A DNA stretch of 64,000 nucleotides from Oxalobacter formigenes. Lineage in GTDB: Bacteria > Pseudomonadota > Gammaproteobacteria > Burkholderiales > Burkholderiaceae_D. Position 1 is the stretch's first letter; each line of letters begins with the position of its first letter. Below the pieces are notes generated by a model that had not been told where the DNA came from, made no database searches, and was given only the letters and a program-made list of their open reading frames with translations. Below are positions 43,896 to 53,151 of this stretch, one piece after another. A program made the position numbers and the translations under genes. The stretch lies in the NCBI RefSeq assembly GCF_027158485.1, contig NZ_JAMKYJ010000007.1; one strand, written 5' to 3'.

Positions 43896-45773
43896 TTGGC
43901 GATAAAACCGGAAAAACATGGCATGGCCGCAATGACGATCGCCGCGATCGGGATCGTTTACGGCGATATCGGGACCAGCCCCCTTTATACAATGAAAGCT
44001 GTTTTCATTGAAGAGCACGGTCTTGCCCTGATTCCGGAAAATATTATCGGGATTATTTCACTGATTATCTGGGGGCTGATTCTTGTCGTCGGCTTAAAGT
44101 ACGTCTATATGATGCTGCGGGCCGACAACCGGGGCGAAGGCGGCATATTGGCGCTGGTTTCTCTGGCACACAAGTCCCTTCCCGACAAGTCGAAATGGCA
44201 CTTGCCTCTCCTGATGCTCGGGGTTTTCGGAGCCGCCCTTTTCTACGGCGACAGTGTGATTACACCCGCCATTTCAGTGCTTTCGGCAACGGAAGGTCTT
44301 GAGGTCGCCACTCCTTTTTTCAAACCCTATATTGTTCCGATTGCCATTGCCATTCTGGTGGTGCTTTATGCCGTTCAATCGACCGGTACGGCCGGTATCG
44401 GCAAATTTGTCGGACCGGTCATGGTGATCTGGTTTCTCGCACTTGCCGCAATGGGGATCGCCAATATTATCGAATCGCCGCAGATTCTGGTTGCACTGAA
44501 TCCGGTCAATGCCTGGGTATTCGTCCACAATAACGCAACAGTCGCCTTCGTTGCGCTGGGTGCGATCGTTCTGGCTTTTACCGGAGCCGAGGCTTTATAT
44601 GCCGATATGGGTCATTTCGGGGCCGGCCCGATTCGCCGGGCATGGTTCATGCTCATTTTTCCTGCCCTTTCATTGAATTATCTTGGTCAGGGTGGCTTGT
44701 TGCTTTCCAATCCGGCGGCCATTTCCAACCCGTTTTTCCAGCAACTCGGTTCATGGAGCATTTATCCGCTGGTTTTCATTTCAACCATTGCGGTTGTGGT
44801 TGCATCTCAGGCGACCATTTCAGGCGCTTTTTCCATTACCCGTCAGGCAATCGGTCTGGGATTGTTTCCCAGAATGAAAATTATCCACACATCCGCTTCT
44901 GAAATCGGCCAGATCTATATGCCGACTGTAAACTGGCTTCAGATGATAGCGGTTTTGCTGGCAATTATCGGATTCGGCTCTTCCGACAATCTGGCCGGGG
45001 CATACGGTATTGCTGTGACCGGAACGATGACGATTACGACTGTGTTGCTGTTTTTCGTGATGCATTATCACTGGAAATGGAAACTCTTTCCGTGCCTGCT
45101 GATTTCGGCGGGTTTTTTCTTCGTCGACATTTTTCTCTTTTCTTCCAACGTTTTAAAGATCATGAGCGGAGGCTGGTTCCCGCTGGCACTGGGTGTTGCG
45201 CTCTATATCCTGATGCTGACATGGCGGCGCGGCAGAAAACTGGTCGGCGAAAGCCAGAAACGCCATGCCATTCCACTGGATTCCTTTTTGCAGTCACTGT
45301 TCTTTTCACCGCCACAGCGCGTCAAGGGAACGGCTGTTTTCCTTCGAGGTGAAAACGACGGTGTTCCGCAGGCATTGCTGCACAATCTTTCCCATAACAA
45401 GGTTTTGCACGAACGGGTCTTTTTCCTGACCATTCATACGGAAGAAGTGCCCTGGGTTCCTCGATGGGAACGTGTACAGATCAGGGAACTGAGCCATCAG
45501 TGCTATCAGATCGACGTACATTACGGTTTCAAAAACGAACCGGACATTCCAAAAGTGCTCGAACTGTGTCAGGAACACGGTTACAGCTTCGATATGATGT
45601 CCACCTCGTTTTTTGTTTCAAGACAGACGTTGATCCCGTCACCAAAATCAGGGATGGTCAAATGGCGTGAACACCTCTTCATCTGGATTTCGCGCAATGC
45701 ACGCAGTGCGGCAGACTATTACCAGATTCCGACAAACCGGGTTATCGAGCTTGGCGCACGGGTTGAGATTTAA
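43896..45773 (+). CDS. kup: Kup low-affinity potassium transporter
   Basis: 625 residues, about twelve membrane helices followed by a cytoplasmic C-terminal domain (about 460-625). N-terminal block AAIGIVYGDIGTSPLYTMK, GGILALVSLA and GDSVITPAISVLSA are Kup hallmarks. Imports K+ with protons. The start is TTG 43896 (AGG seven bases before), which gives the usual leader length; the first ATG at 43923 would trim nine residues. With kdpFABC in the same window, this organism has both high-affinity and constitutive K+ uptake. The gap after it (45774-45989) shows no gene or clear terminator. Confidence 0.95.
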   Translation: MAIKPEKHGMAAMTIAAIGIVYGDIGTSPLYTMKAVFIEEHGLALIPENIIGIISLIIWGLILVVGLKYVYMMLRADNRGEGGILALVSLAHKSLPDKSKWHLPLLMLGVFGAALFYGDSVITPAISVLSATEGLEVATPFFKPYIVPIAIAILVVLYAVQSTGTAGIGKFVGPVMVIWFLALAAMGIANIIESPQILVALNPVNAWVFVHNNATVAFVALGAIVLAFTGAEALYADMGHFGAGPIRRAWFMLIFPALSLNYLGQGGLLLSNPAAISNPFFQQLGSWSIYPLVFISTIAVVVASQATISGAFSITRQAIGLGLFPRMKIIHTSASEIGQIYMPTVNWLQMIAVLLAIIGFGSSDNLAGAYGIAVTGTMTITTVLLFFVMHYHWKWKLFPCLLISAGFFFVDIFLFSSNVLKIMSGGWFPLALGVALYILMLTWRRGRKLVGESQKRHAIPLDSFLQSLFFSPPQRVKGTAVFLRGENDGVPQALLHNLSHNKVLHERVFFLTIHTEEVPWVPRWERVQIRELSHQCYQIDVHYGFKNEPDIPKVLELCQEHGYSFDMMSTSFFVSRQTLIPSPKSGMVKWREHLFIWISRNARSAADYYQIPTNRVIELGARVEI

Positions 45774-45989
45774 AAAGCGTCTCACGATCAATTTCCCTGA
45801 AAAGACTCCCTGTCGCAATTGAATAAACTCTCCGTTATACGTCTGGAGGAGGTTGTTTCGCCCGTGTCTGTATTTACTTCGTCTGTAATGGATAAGCCTT
45901 TTATGAAAACAGGACGACATCATAGGCAAAAGATTTGTTTTGTGGTGAAATGACCGAAAAAAGTTGCGTGAGAGAAAGGAATTCCAGAA

Positions 45990-48410
45990 ATGCGGGTAGG
46001 AATCGGTTACAGCGATAATCCGGACAGTTTTGCTTCAGGAAAACAGGCAGCGTCAGAAGCGCTTTCAAAAGCAGGACAGGTCAAGCCATGCGATTTTGTT
46101 TTGCTTTTTTGCACCGCACGCCATGACCAGCAAAGTCTTCGGGACGGCGTCATCTCGGTTGTCGGGCTATCCCAACCCATTTACGGGGGCGGAGCCGTTG
46201 GAATTATTACCAATGACAAGTTCGGTTATGCTGGCGATCAGGTTGGTGTTGTCTGCTTCTGGCTTGAGGATAGTGCCTGCACGATATTGGTGGAAAATGA
46301 CCTGGATCAGGGAGAAAAAGAGACCGGCATACGCCTTGGAAAACGTCTTTCAGACGCTGGCGTTACTTCTTCTTCCCCAATGCTGCTTTTCTATGATGCA
46401 GTAAACCGGTCGCATGGGGATGTCCGCCTGCTCATGGCGACATGGCTGGTAGAAGGACTGGAACAGGGCCTTGGTTTTTCTCCGGATGTGAATGGTGCAG
46501 GTATTCAGGGCGATCATGCCTGTAGTGCAACCCGGCAATATACCGGGGGAGGAATGGACAAACATGCCGTGATTTCCATGGCTTTTTCCGATGATATCCG
46601 GATGGACAGCGTTATCGTTCATGGCTGTCGTCCTGCTTCTCCCTACTATACCGTCACAAAGGCGGATGGGTCAGCCATTCTTGAAATTAACGGAAAGCCC
46701 GCACTCCAGTTTATGGATGAGTTGTTGAACTCTGCTGTGGCACCTGAAAACTATCCATTTTTCCTGTTGTTCGGGCTCAACCATGGTGAACGTTGGGGAG
46801 AATACAGTGAAGATCATTACGCCAGCAGGCTTTGCCTTGATATTGATAAAGAGCGGGGCGCCATTATCATGTTTGAGCCGGATATGACGGAAGGAACCGA
46901 GTTCCGGCTTATGTATCGCTCTCTGGAACTGGATTACATGAGGCCGAGAATCGAGAGTGTTTTTTCACGGCTGAATGGACGTGAACCTGTTTTCGCCGTT
47001 TATATAGATTGTGCCGGACGTTGTGCGGGATATGGCGGTATCGACATTGAGGATGCCCATGTTGTCCAGGAAATTGTAAAGGATCGGGTTCCTCTTCTGG
47101 GCCTTTATACCGGGGCGGAAATTTCGTCGATTGGTGGCCGTCCCCGCGGGCTGGACTGGACGGGTGTTTTTTGTGTGTTTTCAAAAGACAGGACTGGCAA
47201 GGCAAGCGCCTTGGGGAAAGAGAGCGGAATACGCTGGGAAACGGATGCGGTCAAGTCAGACAAGTCACAGGAAATTCCGCTTGAGGCTGTTTTAAAGCTA
47301 TGTGAGCAAAATGCGGCCAAGATACTGGAGCTGGACACCCGTTCCATTGCCATTCGCCATGAACTGGAACACAAGCGCCGCGGGTTCAGCCTGTTGGCAG
47401 AGTTGTCGGTATCCCTTCGACAGGGAACGGCAACGGAAGATATTTTCATGCTGGCCACGCAACGTATCAATGCAGCGCTGAACATGCAAAAAACCGCGGT
47501 TCTGCTGTTGAACAAGGAAGGACAGTTTGTTTCACATGTCTTGCAGGGATACAGTCCGGATGAAAAAGACGCGCTTGCGGGACAGCCGATTGTCATGGAT
47601 ACAGAGTTTTTTGATCCGGAGAAGGCTGTACTCGTCACGGCAGAGGACAATCCAGGACGTTTTTCCGTTCTTCGTGACACTTTAGGTCTGCCTTACTTCA
47701 TTTCCGTGCCTGTTGTGATTGAAAATGAGGTCGTCGCCATCCTGATTACCGGACGCATGGAAGAAATGCCCCCGTTTTTGTCCCGCCTCGGAAGCAGTGA
47801 TGTGGAAACGCTTCAGGCCATCAGTTCTCTGCTGGCGACTGTCTGGGTCTACAGACGATTGGGTGACGCCACGAAACAGGCCCAATCTGACGGTTTGACA
47901 GGGCTTCTGAACCGCGGTGCATTCGAGATGCGCGCCATGGAAACCTTGCAGAGAAGCCTGACGGACGGACATGGCGTTATGCTTGCCATTATCGACTGTG
48001 ATCACTTCAAACTGGTTAATGATACATATGGGCATCTGACCGGGGACAAGGTATTGAGTGCACTGGCAGACTGTTTGCGTGAAAACTTCAGGCAAGATGA
48101 CCTTGTCTCGCGGATCGGAGGGGATGAATTCGCCATCTGTTGCAAGATAAGCTCCGGGGAAACAGGGGTCATCAATAAAATCGCACGATTGTCTGAAATC
48201 TGGAGCAAGACGCCATTTGAAACAGGCGAAGGCAAGACGATCTATTCAACGCTGAGCATAGGGATCGCTATTTCACCAGCGGATGGAACCGCTTATGACA
48301 AACTGTTTCATCATGCCGATATTGCCTTGTACAAGGCAAAACAGCAAGGACGCAACCAGTATGCAATATATGACGCAAACGATGATGGTCATTCATCCCT
48401 GATCCGGTGA
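45990..48410 (+). CDS. FIST-GAF-GGDEF diguanylate cyclase
   Basis: 806 residues, no membrane helices. FIST N-terminal domain (about 30-210) and FIST C-terminal domain (about 220-375), a putative small-ligand sensor; a short coiled region (about 430-465), a GAF domain (about 465-620) and a GGDEF domain (about 630-800). The active-site loop RIGGDEF (about 708) and the inhibitory RxxD (RQDD, five residues before it) are both intact, so it should make cyclic-di-GMP with product feedback. AAGGA lies nine bases before the ATG. FIST ligands are not established; amino acids have been proposed. It lies downstream of kup on the same strand, with a 216-base gap. Confidence 0.9.
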   Translation: MRVGIGYSDNPDSFASGKQAASEALSKAGQVKPCDFVLLFCTARHDQQSLRDGVISVVGLSQPIYGGGAVGIITNDKFGYAGDQVGVVCFWLEDSACTILVENDLDQGEKETGIRLGKRLSDAGVTSSSPMLLFYDAVNRSHGDVRLLMATWLVEGLEQGLGFSPDVNGAGIQGDHACSATRQYTGGGMDKHAVISMAFSDDIRMDSVIVHGCRPASPYYTVTKADGSAILEINGKPALQFMDELLNSAVAPENYPFFLLFGLNHGERWGEYSEDHYASRLCLDIDKERGAIIMFEPDMTEGTEFRLMYRSLELDYMRPRIESVFSRLNGREPVFAVYIDCAGRCAGYGGIDIEDAHVVQEIVKDRVPLLGLYTGAEISSIGGRPRGLDWTGVFCVFSKDRTGKASALGKESGIRWETDAVKSDKSQEIPLEAVLKLCEQNAAKILELDTRSIAIRHELEHKRRGFSLLAELSVSLRQGTATEDIFMLATQRINAALNMQKTAVLLLNKEGQFVSHVLQGYSPDEKDALAGQPIVMDTEFFDPEKAVLVTAEDNPGRFSVLRDTLGLPYFISVPVVIENEVVAILITGRMEEMPPFLSRLGSSDVETLQAISSLLATVWVYRRLGDATKQAQSDGLTGLLNRGAFEMRAMETLQRSLTDGHGVMLAIIDCDHFKLVNDTYGHLTGDKVLSALADCLRENFRQDDLVSRIGGDEFAICCKISSGETGVINKIARLSEIWSKTPFETGEGKTIYSTLSIGIAISPADGTAYDKLFHHADIALYKAKQQGRNQYAIYDANDDGHSSLIR

Positions 48411-48463
48411 AAGGGATGCACCGGATTGCTTCAGGACAGCTGCATGTCACTTTATCGGCTGAA

Positions 48464-48489
48464 GGGCCAGATGTTTTCGAATCTGGCCC
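48464..48489. terminator. Hairpin between convergent genes, possible terminator
   Basis: A nine-pair perfect stem (GGGCCAGAT/ATCTGGCCC, eight-base loop) lies between the FIST gene and the EFR1 gene. Neither side has a proper U-run, so it may act with Rho or only protect 3' ends. Confidence 0.5.
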
Positions 48490-48518
48490 AGTGTCTGTTT
48501 GCTACGTTTTTATTGTGT

Positions 48519-49301
48519 TTATACAAACACTTCAGGCTCCTTTCGCTGGCTGAACCGCTCGATGAATTTGCTCCTGAATTTTTCATAATCCGCCCCACGG
48601 TATTGTCTGGATTCATCGGGACAGACCGAGATACAGGCGCCGCAGGAAATACACAGGTTCTCATCAGTTGAAGTCGAGACATCGGTCAGGGTAATCGCTT
48701 CTACCGGGCAAATGTCAGCGCAGGTTCCGCAAACACTGCAATTGTCCCCTGAGGAAGGTTTCATCGGGACAGATTTGACTTCCTTGTAGGGAAAATTGCC
48801 TTTGATATCGAGGGGTGACAGATCGGAAGGAGAAGTAAGCGCTTCCAGTTTTTCAAGACAGCGTTTTGTGAATTCTTCAATCACTTTCAGGTCGCTGTCA
48901 TCCGGACGGTCGGCAGCGACTTCCGGGAAGATGGAGTGGCGTGCGATGAATGCGCCTGCCCCGACGACAAAAAAACCGTTGGCTTCCAGCCGGTTTTTCA
49001 GTTCCAGGAGTGCATCGTCATATTCCCGGTTTCCATAAACGACAACGGCAATGGCCGGTGTATTTTTGCCTTTCAGATGGGTCAGACTCTCACTGCAGAT
49101 GACGGGCAGTCTCCCGTTATAAACCGGCATGGCGACAACCGCCACGTTTTCTGACGGAACGACGGTTTCTTCCTTATATGGCTGTAAAAGAAGGTTGCGC
49201 CTGTTGTTGATGTCGGAAATGGTATTGCCTATGGTTTCGACAACTTTTCGGGTGGTTCCCGTTGCACTGAAATAAATGAGTTCCGCGTTGCTGAAATGCA
49301 T
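48519..49301 (-). CDS. EFR1-type flavodoxin/ferredoxin fusion protein
   Basis: 260 residues. A flavodoxin-like N-terminal domain (YFSATGTTRKVVE, the FMN phosphate loop; AMPVYNGRLP) is followed by two 4Fe-4S motifs, CSVCGTCADICPVEAI and CISCGACISVCPDESR. This is the EFR1 family, common in anaerobes and presumed to move electrons; partners are unknown. The ATG at 49301 has AAGGAG seven or eight bases upstream, so an in-frame extension to 49343 is discarded. It stands alone on the minus strand between the FIST gene and rsmI. Confidence 0.9.
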   Translation of the reverse strand: MHFSNAELIYFSATGTTRKVVETIGNTISDINNRRNLLLQPYKEETVVPSENVAVVAMPVYNGRLPVICSESLTHLKGKNTPAIAVVVYGNREYDDALLELKNRLEANGFFVVGAGAFIARHSIFPEVAADRPDDSDLKVIEEFTKRCLEKLEALTSPSDLSPLDIKGNFPYKEVKSVPMKPSSGDNCSVCGTCADICPVEAITLTDVSTSTDENLCISCGACISVCPDESRQYRGADYEKFRSKFIERFSQRKEPEVFV

Positions 49302-49414
49302 AACCGTCTCCTTGCGAATGGTTGTCGAAAATGGGTTTTTCAAGATTATCCGGGCTGTCGCTTATGACAATCGGTGTCGTTTATAAATTTATTTTACAGA
49401 CAATATTCAGGAAT

Positions 49415-50299
49415 TCATTCCTCCTGTTTCAATTGCAGGGCAAGTTCATAAAGGCGGTTTTTCTTGTCACCGGTAATTTTTGCCGCAAGGCTGGCTGCGG
49501 TACTGACAGGCAATTCTTGCATCAGTATGGATAATACGCGGTGCGATTCGGTATTGATGTCGTCGGAAACGGGTTGGGCACCTTCGACCAATAATACAAA
49601 TTCCCCTTTTTTATGATTTGGATCGCTTTTGAACCAGTCCATGACTTCAGCCATTGTGCAGCGATGGATTTCCTCGAACAGCTTGGTGAGTTCGCGTGCA
49701 ATGACGATCCGGCGTGCAGGCTCGAAAATATCGGCCAGTGCATTCAGGGTTTCTTCAATCCGGTGTGGCGCTTCATAGAAAATAAGGGTCGCACGGGTGT
49801 CAGTCAGGGTTTTCAGGGCGTCTTTACGCTGCGCATTTTTTGTCGGTAAAAAACCGTAAAACAGGAAATGCTCATCCAGTAATCCTGAAGCCGAGAGTGC
49901 CGTGATGGCAGCTGAAGAGCCCGGAACAGGGACGACATTCAGTCCTGCTTCCCTGACGGCATCGACGATTCTGGCGCCCGGATCGGACACGGCAGGCGTC
50001 CCGGCATCGGAAACAAGCGCGATACGTTCTCCCCGTTTCAGGCGTTCGATCAGGTAGCCGGCCGCTTCCCTCTCATTATGTTTGTGAGCGCTCACTAATT
50101 CGGAAGACAGGCCATAGCCGGAAAGCAGCTGCTTGCTTGTCCGCGTATCTTCGCAGGCGATCAGATCGGCCAGTCCAAGAATATGCAATGCCCTCAGGCT
50201 GATGTCACCGATGTTTCCGATAGGAGTGGCGATCACATATAATGTTGAAGCAGGAACATTCTGATGAGATAAAGATTCCATTAACTGTTGGATGGACAA
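49415..50299 (-). CDS. rsmI: 16S rRNA 2'-O-ribose methyltransferase RsmI
   Basis: 294 residues. Methylates the ribose of C1402 in 16S rRNA. Motifs: LYVIATPIGNIGDISLRAL, CEDTRTSKQLL, ALVSDAGTPAVSDPG, VPGSSA, FYGFLP and the FYEAPHRI segment. The start is a TTG at 50299, supported by AAGGAG six bases upstream; the later ATG 50281 has no such site. It is divergent from yraN, as in many proteobacteria. Confidence 0.95.
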   Translation of the reverse strand: MSIQQLMESLSHQNVPASTLYVIATPIGNIGDISLRALHILGLADLIACEDTRTSKQLLSGYGLSSELVSAHKHNEREAAGYLIERLKRGERIALVSDAGTPAVSDPGARIVDAVREAGLNVVPVPGSSAAITALSASGLLDEHFLFYGFLPTKNAQRKDALKTLTDTRATLIFYEAPHRIEETLNALADIFEPARRIVIARELTKLFEEIHRCTMAEVMDWFKSDPNHKKGEFVLLVEGAQPVSDDINTESHRVLSILMQELPVSTAASLAAKITGDKKNRLYELALQLKQEE

Positions 50300-50407
50300 G
50301 AGTGACTCCTTTTTCAGACCGGTTTGGCTATCATTGACAGATTTTCCCCGAGCTCTTCGCTAAATACAAGCGGAAAATATGATCCGGTCGTTTGTATCGA
50401 TTTGTTA

Positions 50408-50791
50408 ATGAAAGCGTGGCAAGTGATTTCATCCTGTAAAATTTCAACGGATAAACAAGGTATTGGAAGTCAGGCTGAAGAAGATGCGTTACAATTTTTG
50501 CTTCGGAACGGACTAAATCTTCTTGAGCGGAATTACCGGTGCCGTTTCGGCGAGATCGATCTGATCATGCAGGATGGAGATGAGCTTGTCTTTGTCGAAG
50601 TCCGCAAACGGAAAAACATGGATTTCGGAGGCGCGGCCCAGAGTGTTTCGTATGCCAAGCAGTCCAGACTGATCAAAACGGCAAAGCATTTTCTGATGAA
50701 ATACAGGCATCCTCCAGCCTGCCGGTTCGACGTGATTGCGATGGAAGGTGACAAATGTCAGTGGCTGAAAAATGTCATTGAAGCCGAATAG
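50408..50791 (+). CDS. yraN: YraN family (UPF0102) endonuclease-like protein
   Basis: 127 residues from ATG 50408, typical for the family. PD-(D/E)XK-like core: GSQAEEDALQFLLRNG, NYRCRFGEIDLIMQDGDELVFVEVRKRK, and CRFDVIAME. A Holliday-junction-resolvase-like fold with no established role. An in-frame TTG at 50324 gives a longer N-terminus without family resemblance; no start has a strong ribosome-binding site. The characteristic lysine of VEVK is arginine here (VEVR), which might weaken catalysis. Confidence 0.88.
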   Translation: MKAWQVISSCKISTDKQGIGSQAEEDALQFLLRNGLNLLERNYRCRFGEIDLIMQDGDELVFVEVRKRKNMDFGGAAQSVSYAKQSRLIKTAKHFLMKYRHPPACRFDVIAMEGDKCQWLKNVIEAE

Positions 50792-50811
50792 AACCTTTTA
50801 CAAGAAATTAA

Positions 50812-51408
50812 ATGAGAAACCAGAGAATATTAGGGCATTTTCTTGAAAGTGCCGAGTTGAAAAAACAGGCGGCTGAAGTGCTGGCCGATCCGATCGGGAA
50901 TGCGGCCGACCTGATGTTTTCGGTCCTGACGCAGGGAAACAAGATTCTGGCATGTGGTAACGGGGGGTCGGCTGCCGATTGCCAGCATTTTGCTGCGGAA
51001 CTGGTCGGACGGTTCGAAAAGGAGCGTCTCCCTTTGCCTGCCATGGCATTGACGACCGATTCGTCAATTATGACCGCGGTCGGCAATGATTACAGTTTCA
51101 GGGATGTGTTCACGAAACAGGTTCAGGCTTTTGGCCAGCCCGGTGATTTGTTGCTGGCCATTTCAACTTCCGGAAATTCCGCCAATGTCATGGATGCAAT
51201 CGAGGCCGCTCACGACAGGGAAATGACCGTTGTCGCGCTGACCGGAAAAGGTGGTGGTGCGATTGGACAGATGTTGACCGAAAATGACGTGCATATTTGT
51301 GTGCCGCACGACAGGACGGCACGGATTCAGGAAGTTCATTTGTTGGTGATCCATTGCATTTGCGATGGAATCGATGCTGCATTATTCGGGGAGGATGTCG
51401 ATGATTAA
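50812..51408 (+). CDS. diaA: SIS-domain protein, DiaA/GmhA type
   Basis: 198 residues, one SIS domain: ILACGNGGSAADCQHFAAELVGRF, STSGNSANV and ALTGKGGG. Two close relatives fit: DiaA, which helps DnaA initiate replication, and GmhA, the sedoheptulose-7-phosphate isomerase of LPS heptose synthesis. Its place between yraN and dolP equals the E. coli yraN-diaA-dolP order, which favours DiaA; the nearby waaC would make GmhA useful too. The stop overlaps the dolP start by eight bases. Confidence 0.87.
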   Translation: MRNQRILGHFLESAELKKQAAEVLADPIGNAADLMFSVLTQGNKILACGNGGSAADCQHFAAELVGRFEKERLPLPAMALTTDSSIMTAVGNDYSFRDVFTKQVQAFGQPGDLLLAISTSGNSANVMDAIEAAHDREMTVVALTGKGGGAIGQMLTENDVHICVPHDRTARIQEVHLLVIHCICDGIDAALFGEDVDD

Positions 51409-52081
51409 AGGGGTCTGGAAATATCGTCTGGCTGCGCTGGTACTGGGCGGTGCAATGTTGTGTTCATTGTCGGCCTGCGTTCCGGTCATGATGGTAGGTG
51501 GAACCGTCAGCGGTTCGATGGCGGCAACCGACCGCCGTACACTGGGAGCCCAGACGGAAGACAAGGTGATCAATCTCAAGGGTGAAAATCAGGCATCCAA
51601 TATTGTCGGGGACAAGGGACACGTCAGCGTGACCAGTTTCAATCGTAAAGTCCTGCTGACGGGAGAAGTGCCGAACGAGGCGATGAAACAGGCCGTCGGA
51701 AACGCTATTTCCCGGATCGACAATGTGGAATCCGTCGTCAACGAACTCGCGATTCTGGCGCCTTCCAGTTTCACATCGCGGTCCAACGATGCGTTCATTA
51801 CAGGTAAGGTGTCCGCCAGTTTCGTCGATGCCAAGGATCTGTTTTCGAATTCACTGAAAACAGTGACTGAACGCGGAACGGTTTACCTGATGGGACTCGT
51901 CACCGAACGTGAAGGCAATCGTGCCGCACAAGTTGCGGGTGGCGTCAATGGTGTTCAGAAAGTGGTCAAGGTTTTCGAATATATCAGCGACGAACAGCTG
52001 CAAAAGCTTTCGACACTGTCGGCACCCAATAACGAGCAAGCAAAACCGGCTTCGACTGACACTAGGCAGTACGCCCAGTAA
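51401..52081 (+). CDS. dolP: DolP-like lipoprotein with two BON domains
   Basis: 226 residues. Lipoprotein signal with lipobox LSAC (Cys near 26), then two BON domains (about 70-135 and 145-215), with RKVLLTGEVPNEAMKQAV and GTVYLMGLVTEREGNRAAQVAGGVNGVQKVVKVFEY. DolP binds anionic phospholipid in the outer membrane and preserves its integrity. GGGAGG six bases before ATG 51401 fixes the start. A strong terminator follows. Confidence 0.93.
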   Translation: MIKGVWKYRLAALVLGGAMLCSLSACVPVMMVGGTVSGSMAATDRRTLGAQTEDKVINLKGENQASNIVGDKGHVSVTSFNRKVLLTGEVPNEAMKQAVGNAISRIDNVESVVNELAILAPSSFTSRSNDAFITGKVSASFVDAKDLFSNSLKTVTERGTVYLMGLVTEREGNRAAQVAGGVNGVQKVVKVFEYISDEQLQKLSTLSAPNNEQAKPASTDTRQYAQ

Positions 52082-52100
52082 GGCTGTTCTTTTTGACAAA

Positions 52101-52140
52101 AACTGCCGCAACGGTTCAATAGGGTTGCGGCAGTTTTTTT
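52101..52140. terminator. Rho-independent terminator between dolP and waaC
   Basis: A 12-pair perfect stem (AACTGCCGCAAC/GTTGCGGCAGTT, 11-base loop) followed by a T-run on the plus strand. The waaC stop codon lies in the T-run, so the same hairpin may serve both convergent genes. Confidence 0.92.
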
Positions 52141-53122
52141 ATTGGATTTTTGAAAGCAGCGTTTCGACTGTTGTTTTCACTTCAGCCAGTGTCGGCACTT
52201 CATCGGGCCCCCCAAGACTGACGATATTGTCAGACCAGTCGGCACATGTCCGCCATCGGGGGATATTGCAATAGATCTGGACGGTCGGTTTGTCATATGC
52301 GGCAGCCAGATGCGAGAGGCCTGTGTCGACCCCCACGACAAAGCTGGCCTTTCCGGTCAGTAAAGCCGCATCCATAATGGAAAGACGCGGCAGGACTTTT
52401 GCATTGGGCAATGATGCCGCCAATGATGTGGCTTCATCGAATTCCTGCACCGAACCCCAGGGGAGAAGAATGCCAAGTCCCGATTTTTCCAGCAATTGCC
52501 CGATCTCGATCCAGTTTTGCCTTGGCCACTTCTTGGAATCACGCGACGTTCCGTGGAAGAAAACCGCATAAGGTTCGGATGGAAGCCAATCCGGATGTCC
52601 GTCAGGTACGGTCAAACCAAAGTCCGGTGGGGTATCGACGGTATAGCCAAGGGCCTGGGCGACAATTTCACGCCCACGCTGGACGACGTGTATATGTTTT
52701 TCAACCGAAATGCTTTTGTCGTGAAAAATGCGGGACAAGGGTTCATATCCCGAACCATCCGTCTTGTGAGCCAGTCCGATTTTCTTGCCTTTTTTTGTGG
52801 TATTGGCAAAACCCATGACCAGACCCGTCTTGATCAGCCCCTGTGTATCGAAAACGTAATCGTAAGAGCGGCTTCTCAACTGGTTCAGGAAAAGACTGAA
52901 TTCTTTCCGGACTGAAGAGGAAAAAATGTTTTTCTTCCACCGGCGCAACGCGAATGGAATCACTTCATTGACATGTTTGTTCAGCCTGACCAGACCCACG
53001 TAAGATTCCTCAACAACCCAGTCGATGATGGCATCCGGATAATGACGATGGATGTCGGCCAGTACCGGCATGTTATGGACTACGTCTCCCAGAGAAGAGA
53101 CACGGACAATGAGAATTCGCAT
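52139..53122 (-). CDS. waaC: LPS heptosyltransferase I (WaaC)
   Basis: 327 residues, GT-B fold, family GT9. Adds the first heptose to Kdo of the LPS core at the inner face of the inner membrane. Motifs: RILIVRVSSLGDVVHNMP at the start, FDTQGLIKTG, FHGTSRDSKKWP (donor phosphate site) and VGVDTGLSHLAAA. Its end overlaps the T-run of the terminator. It follows the cyclo-ligase gene by 29 bases. Confidence 0.94.
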   Translation of the reverse strand: MRILIVRVSSLGDVVHNMPVLADIHRHYPDAIIDWVVEESYVGLVRLNKHVNEVIPFALRRWKKNIFSSSVRKEFSLFLNQLRSRSYDYVFDTQGLIKTGLVMGFANTTKKGKKIGLAHKTDGSGYEPLSRIFHDKSISVEKHIHVVQRGREIVAQALGYTVDTPPDFGLTVPDGHPDWLPSEPYAVFFHGTSRDSKKWPRQNWIEIGQLLEKSGLGILLPWGSVQEFDEATSLAASLPNAKVLPRLSIMDAALLTGKASFVVGVDTGLSHLAAAYDKPTVQIYCNIPRWRTCADWSDNIVSLGGPDEVPTLAEVKTTVETLLSKIQ

Positions 53123-53151
53123 CAGGACTTCAACAATTGGTAAAAAGAGAA

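Noticed and set aside
45889..45951. 20-codon plus-strand frame before the FIST gene
   Set aside because: Too short, no ribosome-binding site, no recognisable features.
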